Shown: piece by piece, positions 60,295-64,000 of the stretch
How the letters are laid out: each line of letters begins with the position of its first letter
Numbering within the stretch: the stretch's first letter is position 1
NCBI RefSeq assembly: GCF_042665195.1
Contig: NZ_JBHTBW010000031.1
Location: forward strand, 14,498-78,497
DNA from: Laceyella putida
Lineage (GTDB): Bacteria > Bacillota > Bacilli > Thermoactinomycetales > Thermoactinomycetaceae
DNA length: 64,000 bases
Reading direction: 5' to 3'
Notes under the pieces: model-generated
Told to the model about the DNA's origin: nothing
Database searches by the model: none
The model's input: only the letters and a program-made list of their open reading frames with translations
Translations under genes and position numbers: made by a program

Positions 60295-60564
60295 AACCTT
60301 CCCTCCCGATCAAATGTGTTTCATTTCACGTTCATGTCTGAACAAAGTAAGGAACGTCTTTCCAGCCCCAAGTGAACAGACATCAACGGTTCGTTCATCC
60401 TCTTGTTCCCCCCTTTCCTCCTTTTCTTCAGCGCATGTTGTGGATATACCCTTTTTCCGTTACCAACAGGAGCTATCCCTATCTACTATATTATCTAATT
60501 TGTTTTAATAAAAAAACTTTTAATTGCGTATAAAAATGCATGTTAATTTTCCCATATTTGGCAA

Positions 60565-60593
60565 TAAAAAACACAACCTGCGATGAGGTTGCG
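60565..60593 (-). terminator. Terminator of the arginase gene
   Basis: ACACAACCT/AGGTTGCGT stem (60571-60579, 60585-60593) followed by TTTTTTATT on the minus strand. Confidence 0.8.
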
Positions 60594-60642
60594 TTGAATT
60601 TCTATATAAGATCGGCATTAAAAACCCTTTCACGGACTTCTC

Positions 60643-61545
60643 TTACAGCACCTTTTGACCAAAGACGGAGCCCATCAACGCTACCGCTACTTTGGCGGTC
60701 TGGTTTTCACGGTCCAAAATCGGATTGACTTCAACAAACTCAGCGGAAGTGATGATTCCGGCTTCCGCCAACATTTCCATGGCCAGATGGCTTTCACGGT
60801 AAGTGATGCCGCCCTGCACGGGCGTTCCCACACCTGGGGCATCTTTTGGATCCAATCCATCCAAGTCCAAGCTCAGATGGACACCATCCGTATCATGGGA
60901 GATCAAACTGATCGCTTCATCCATTACCCGGGCCATGCCCAAGCGGTCGATTTCATGCATCGTAAACACCTTGATGCCGAGCTGGGCAATCAAATCTCTT
61001 TCGCCTGGATCCAACTCGCGCGCACCGATGATCACCGTATTTTCTGGGCGCACTTTGGGCATATAGCCCCCAATTTGCACCAGATCAGGATGACCAACGC
61101 CTAAGCACACCGCAAGGGACATCCCATGGATATTTCCGGAGGGAGAAGTTTCTCCTGTATTCAAATCCCCATGCGCGTCAAACCAAATTAAACCCATGTT
61201 GTTGTAATGTTTGGCCACCCCGGCAACGGTTCCAATCGCCATGCTGTGATCACCGCCAAACACCAAGGGAAAACGCTTTCTTTCCACTACGTCGGAAACG
61301 GTCATCGCCAATTTTTCACATACATCCTTAATTTCAGTCAAATATTTCAATTTAGGGTTCCCGATTTGTCTTGACTCCGGACTTGGAACGGAAATGTCCC
61401 CAATGTCTTCCACATCATAGCCCAGTTGCTCAAGCAAGGCTTGCGCGGAAGCATAGCGGATTGCACTCGGACCCATATCGACTCCGCGGCGCCCTTGTCC
61501 CAAATCCATCGGCATACCAATAATTGAGATCGGTTTCTTTTCCAT
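60643..61545 (-). CDS. rocF: Arginase
   Basis: Arginase splits arginine to ornithine and urea. The 300-residue protein (ATG 61545, SD AAAGGGG) has the Mn-binding motifs GGDHSMAIG, WFDAHGDLNTGETSPSGNIHG and SLDLDGLDPKDAPG, with the GVDMGPSAIRYA start. Length fits bacterial arginase. It is a single gene here; no rocDE neighbours are seen. Confidence 0.96.
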   Translation of the reverse strand: MEKKPISIIGMPMDLGQGRRGVDMGPSAIRYASAQALLEQLGYDVEDIGDISVPSPESRQIGNPKLKYLTEIKDVCEKLAMTVSDVVERKRFPLVFGGDHSMAIGTVAGVAKHYNNMGLIWFDAHGDLNTGETSPSGNIHGMSLAVCLGVGHPDLVQIGGYMPKVRPENTVIIGARELDPGERDLIAQLGIKVFTMHEIDRLGMARVMDEAISLISHDTDGVHLSLDLDGLDPKDAPGVGTPVQGGITYRESHLAMEMLAEAGIITSAEFVEVNPILDRENQTAKVAVALMGSVFGQKVL

Positions 61546-61967
61546 TGCTATATCCCCTTTTCTAACCAGACTAGGCGATACCATTGTAACACAGAGAATA
61601 GTTTACTAACAAAAATATTTTAGCTATTATAAGTAATTTTGTAATAATTATTCATATTATAGTATATTCAAACATGCAAGCATCACATGTATCACTTTCC
61701 GCTTTATTAAAAAGCTAATTTACAAATCAAAAATTTTAATGAATTCCAATCCATATCAGTCTAACATGGATAACTTTCCCATTAGCAAACGGTAAACGGA
61801 TGATGGATTAATTCATCCTGTCAGGGAGGATCCGTTTCATTGACACTTTATCATAGACCATGACGATTCCCATCCGCTTGATAATCTTATTATGTCCTGC
61901 TTGCCGTACAGATATAGGAGCGATCCCAAAAGAACGAATCAGATTTTCGCTCGCAAAAAAAATAAAA
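61546..61967. other. A+T-rich intergenic region with an orphan coding-like tail
   Basis: The right part holds a minus-strand stretch (about 61808-61960) that reads like the end of a protein (FASENLIRSFGIAPISVRQA, continuing HNKIIKRMGIVMVYDK and ending ILPDRMN). No start or SD is visible, so it may be a gene remnant. The rest is A+T-rich leader for arginase. Confidence 0.35.
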
Positions 61968-61991
61968 AACCTCCAGGTTAACCTGGAGGTT
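61955..61991 (-). terminator. Terminator of the large tRNA array
   Basis: A perfect palindrome AACCTCCAGGTTAACCTGGAGGTT (arms 61968-61979 and 61980-61991) is followed by GTTTTTTATTTTTTTT on the minus strand. Confidence 0.9.
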
Positions 61992-62010
61992 TTACTTGCT
62001 AGATAAGGTT

Positions 62011-62085
62011 TGGAGCGGAAGACGGGATTCGAACCCGCGACCCTCGCCTTGGCAAGGCGATGCTCTACCCCTGAGCCACTTCCGC
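62011..62085 (-). tRNA. tRNA-Gly (GCC)
   Basis: Acceptor GCGGAAG/CTTCCGC, anticodon loop TTGCCAA (GCC), encoded CCA. Confidence 0.96.
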
Positions 62086-62094
62086 ATATTGAAG

Positions 62095-62170
62095 TGGTGA
62101 GCCATGAAGGACTCGAACCTTCGACACCCTGATTAAAAGTCAGGTGCTCTACCAACTGAGCTAATGGCTC
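62095..62170 (-). tRNA. tRNA-Lys (TTT)
   Basis: Same sequence as the Lys copies at 26975, 62758 and 63269, encoded CCA. Confidence 0.96.
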
Positions 62171-62177
62171 AAACATG

Positions 62178-62256
62178 TGGCGGAGCTGACGGGATTCGAA
62201 CCCGCGATCTCCTGCGTGACAGGCAGGCATGTTAGGCCTCTACACCACAGCTCCGC
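62178..62256 (-). tRNA. tRNA-Asp (GTC)
   Basis: Anticodon loop CTGTCAC, encoded CCA; the same gene and following spacer as at 27228. Confidence 0.96.
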
Positions 62257-62269
62257 AATATGAAGTTCA

Positions 62270-62345
62270 TGGTGGACGCTGACGGGATCGAACCGCCGAC
62301 CCTCTGCTTGTAAGGCAGATGCTCTCCCAGCTGAGCTAAGCGTCC
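62270..62345 (-). tRNA. tRNA-Val (TAC)
   Basis: Anticodon loop CTTACAA, encoded CCA. Confidence 0.96.
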
Positions 62346-62352
62346 AAATTCC

Positions 62353-62429
62353 TGGTGACCCGTAGGGGATTCGAACCCCTGCATGCCAGCGTGAAAGGCT
62401 GGTGTGTTAAACCGCTTCACCAACGGGCC
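62353..62429 (-). tRNA. tRNA-Glu (TTC)
   Basis: Anticodon loop CTTTCAC, encoded CCA (unlike the 27400 copy). Confidence 0.96.
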
Positions 62430-62435
62430 AAGTTG

Positions 62436-62511
62436 TGGAGCTTCCTACCAGGCTCGAACTGGTGACCTCTTCCTTACCATGGAAGCGCTCTGCCGACTGA
62501 GCTAAGGAAGC
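62436..62511 (-). tRNA. tRNA-Thr (GGT)
   Basis: Acceptor GCTTCCT/AGGAAGC, anticodon stem CTTCC/GGAAG with loop ATGGTAA (GGT), encoded CCA. Confidence 0.95.
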
Positions 62512-62515
62512 ATGC

Positions 62516-62590
<75 letters not shown>

Positions 62591-62595
62591 ACATC

Positions 62596-62669
62596 TGGAG
62601 CGGGTGAAGGGAATCGAACCCTCGCATTCGGCTTGGAAGGCCGATGTTCTACCACTGAACTACACCCGC
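62596..62669 (-). tRNA. tRNA-Gly (TCC)
   Basis: Anticodon loop CTTCCAA, encoded CCA; matches the copy at 18530. Confidence 0.96.
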
Positions 62670-62673
62670 ATCT

Positions 62674-62748
62674 TGGAGCGGAAGACGGGATTCGAACCCG
62701 CGACCCTCGCCTTGGCAAGGCGATGCTCTACCCCTGAGCCACTTCCGC
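62674..62748 (-). tRNA. tRNA-Gly (GCC)
   Basis: Anticodon loop TTGCCAA, encoded CCA. Confidence 0.96.
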
Positions 62749-62757
62749 ATATTGAAA

Positions 62758-62833
62758 TGGTGAGCCATGAAGGACTCGAACCTTCGACACCCTGATTAAA
62801 AGTCAGGTGCTCTACCAACTGAGCTAATGGCTC
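62758..62833 (-). tRNA. tRNA-Lys (TTT)
   Basis: Anticodon loop CTTTTAA, encoded CCA. Confidence 0.96.
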
Positions 62834-62838
62834 GCAAC

Positions 62839-62913
62839 TGGCTGGGGAAGTAGGGTTCGAACCTACGCATCACGGAGTCAAAGTCCGTTGCCTTACCACT
62901 TGGCTATTCCCCA
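62839..62913 (-). tRNA. tRNA-Gln (TTG)
   Basis: Anticodon TTG, acceptor TGGGGAA/TTCCCCA, encoded CCA. Confidence 0.95.
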
Positions 62914-62924
62914 GCATAAGAAGG

Positions 62925-63009
62925 TGGTGGAGGGAGTAGGATTCGAACCTACGAAGGCAAAGCCAGCGGATTTACAGTCCGCCCCATTTGGCCACTTTGG
63001 TATCCCTCC
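62925..63009 (-). tRNA. tRNA-Tyr (GTA)
   Basis: Class II tRNA, anticodon loop CTGTAAA (GTA), acceptor GGAGGGA/TCCCTCC, encoded CCA. Confidence 0.96.
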
Positions 63010-63015
63010 ATACTA

Positions 63016-63091
63016 TGGTGGACGCTGACGGGATCGAACCGCCGACCCTCTGCTTGTAAGGCAGATGCTCTCCCAGCTGAGCTAAGCGTCC
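63016..63091 (-). tRNA. tRNA-Val (TAC)
   Basis: Anticodon loop CTTACAA, encoded CCA. Confidence 0.96.
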
Positions 63092-63096
63092 AAATC

Positions 63097-63173
63097 TGGT
63101 GACCCGTAGGGGATTCGAACCCCTGCATGCCAGCGTGAAAGGCTGGTGTGTTAAACCGCTTCACCAACGGGCC
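63097..63173 (-). tRNA. tRNA-Glu (TTC)
   Basis: Anticodon loop CTTTCAC, encoded CCA. Confidence 0.96.
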
Positions 63174-63184
63174 AAACAATGAAT

Positions 63185-63259
63185 TGGAGCGGAAGACGGG
63201 ATTCGAACCCGCGACCCTCGCCTTGGCAAGGCGATGCTCTACCCCTGAGCCACTTCCGC
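63185..63259 (-). tRNA. tRNA-Gly (GCC)
   Basis: Anticodon loop TTGCCAA, encoded CCA. Confidence 0.96.
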
Positions 63260-63268
63260 ATATTGAAA

Positions 63269-63344
63269 TGGTGAGCCATGAAGGACTCGAACCTTCGACA
63301 CCCTGATTAAAAGTCAGGTGCTCTACCAACTGAGCTAATGGCTC
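63269..63344 (-). tRNA. tRNA-Lys (TTT)
   Basis: Anticodon loop CTTTTAA, encoded CCA. Confidence 0.96.
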
Positions 63345-63349
63345 GCAAT

Positions 63350-63424
63350 TGGCTGGGGAAGTAGGGTTCGAACCTACGCATCACGGAGTCAAAGTCCGTT
63401 GCCTTACCACTTGGCTATTCCCCA
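63350..63424 (-). tRNA. tRNA-Gln (TTG)
   Basis: Anticodon TTG, encoded CCA. Confidence 0.95.
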
Positions 63425-63435
63425 GCATAAGAAGG

Positions 63436-63520
63436 TGGTGGAGGGAGTAGGATTCGAACCTACGAAGGCAAAGCCAGCGGATTTACAGTCCGCCCCATTT
63501 GGCCACTTTGGTATCCCTCC
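63436..63520 (-). tRNA. tRNA-Tyr (GTA)
   Basis: Class II tRNA, anticodon GTA, encoded CCA. Confidence 0.96.
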
Positions 63521-63526
63521 ATACTA

Positions 63527-63602
63527 TGGTGGACGCTGACGGGATCGAACCGCCGACCCTCTGCTTGTAAGGCAGATGCTCTCCCAGCTGAGCTAAGCGT
63601 CC
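63527..63602 (-). tRNA. tRNA-Val (TAC)
   Basis: Anticodon loop CTTACAA, encoded CCA. Confidence 0.96.
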
Positions 63603-63609
63603 AAATTAC

Positions 63610-63686
63610 TGGTGACCCGTAGGGGATTCGAACCCCTGCATGCCAGCGTGAAAGGCTGGTGTGTTAAACCGCTTCACCAACGGGCC
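63610..63686 (-). tRNA. tRNA-Glu (TTC)
   Basis: Anticodon loop CTTTCAC, encoded CCA. Confidence 0.96.
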
Positions 63687-63692
63687 AAGTTG

Positions 63693-63768
63693 TGGAGCTT
63701 CCTACCAGGCTCGAACTGGTGACCTCTTCCTTACCATGGAAGCGCTCTGCCGACTGAGCTAAGGAAGC
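63693..63768 (-). tRNA. tRNA-Thr (GGT)
   Basis: Anticodon loop ATGGTAA (GGT), encoded CCA. Confidence 0.95.
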
Positions 63769-63771
63769 ATA

Positions 63772-63847
<76 letters not shown>

Positions 63848-63883
63848 ACGCTTAATCAAGTTTCCCTTCAAGAGACAAGAGAT

Positions 63884-63912
63884 ATTATAAACCCATTTCA
63901 GAGACTGGTCAA
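63884..63912 (-). promoter_or_regulatory. Strong promoter of the 22-tRNA array
   Basis: TTGACC (63912-63907), 17-bp spacer and a consensus TATAAT (63889-63884), 37 bp upstream of the first tRNA. Confidence 0.9.
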
Positions 63913-64000
63913 GACCTTTTCTTTTACCATTTATATCAAGGTGGTTCACACCTTGAAAATTAGATTGGAATAAAGCGTGTTGCAAATGGGAGAGATCCAT

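Overview
Organism. The window is a chromosomal segment of an endospore-forming Bacillota. The evidence is B. subtilis-like gene order (cdaA-cdaR-glmM-glmS; acpS-ydcC-alr-ndoAI-ndoA-rsbUVW-sigB; tex-cmpA-sprT; tsaE-tsaB-rimI-tsaD//ydiF; rex-tatC; groES-groEL), a CIRCE operator, a glmS ribozyme, a lysine riboswitch, the sporulation peptide CmpA, and CCA-encoding tRNA arrays. By eye G+C is about half, higher than in Bacillus. A Thermoactinomycetaceae-like lineage is my guess; no rRNA is present to test it.

Layout. 1-1.6 kb: two tandem EnvC-like M23 peptidases. 1.7-3.9 kb: groES-groEL behind CIRCE. 3.9-10.2 kb: an accessory locus with a 1586-residue tandem P-type ATPase and four small proteins. 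10.3-18.3 kb: tatC, rex, 5-formyl-THF cyclo-ligase, a YdiF-type ABC-F protein, an eight-site DnaA-box array, and the t6A operon. 18.5-18.9 kb: four tRNAs. 19.2-24.2 kb: a spore-surface-like region (beta-helix protein, DUF4183 proteins, collagen-like remnant) with several frameshifted genes and an IS5-type remnant. 24.3-26.7 kb: a membrane-anchored protein, a glycerophosphodiesterase and a truncated SgrR-like regulator. 27.0-27.7 kb: eight tRNAs. 27.9-35.3 kb: BI-1, an E1-like enzyme, a beta-hydroxyacid dehydrogenase, a thioredoxin-fold protein, SprT, CmpA and Tex. 35.5-45.9 kb: the sigB operon, the toxin-antitoxin pair with alr, a LolA-like lipoprotein, NAD(P)H-hydrate repair, acpS and an ABC-2 exporter. 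46.3-47.8 kb: an IsdG-like protein and two membrane proteins. 47.8-51.5 kb: a lysine-riboswitch-controlled permease, an inositol-phosphatase-family enzyme and a LysE exporter. 51.6-57.2 kb: glmS with its ribozyme, then glmM, cdaR and cdaA. 57.5-61.5 kb: PEP carboxylase and arginase. 62.0-63.9 kb: a 22-gene tRNA array built by segmental duplication.

How the genes work together. Most of the window is housekeeping: protein folding and export, t6A modification, peptidoglycan precursor supply tied to c-di-AMP, general stress control and translation. The most unusual part is 4.3-10.2 kb. Its ATPase joins a catalytically dead P1B-like half to an intact half that keeps the SERCA-type Ca2+/Mn2+ ligands. 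It is flanked by a His/acid-tailed small membrane protein, a glycine-zipper protein and two further small proteins, which suggests a multi-protein cation-transport assembly. The second most notable element is the helically phased DnaA-box cluster between tsaD and ydiF.
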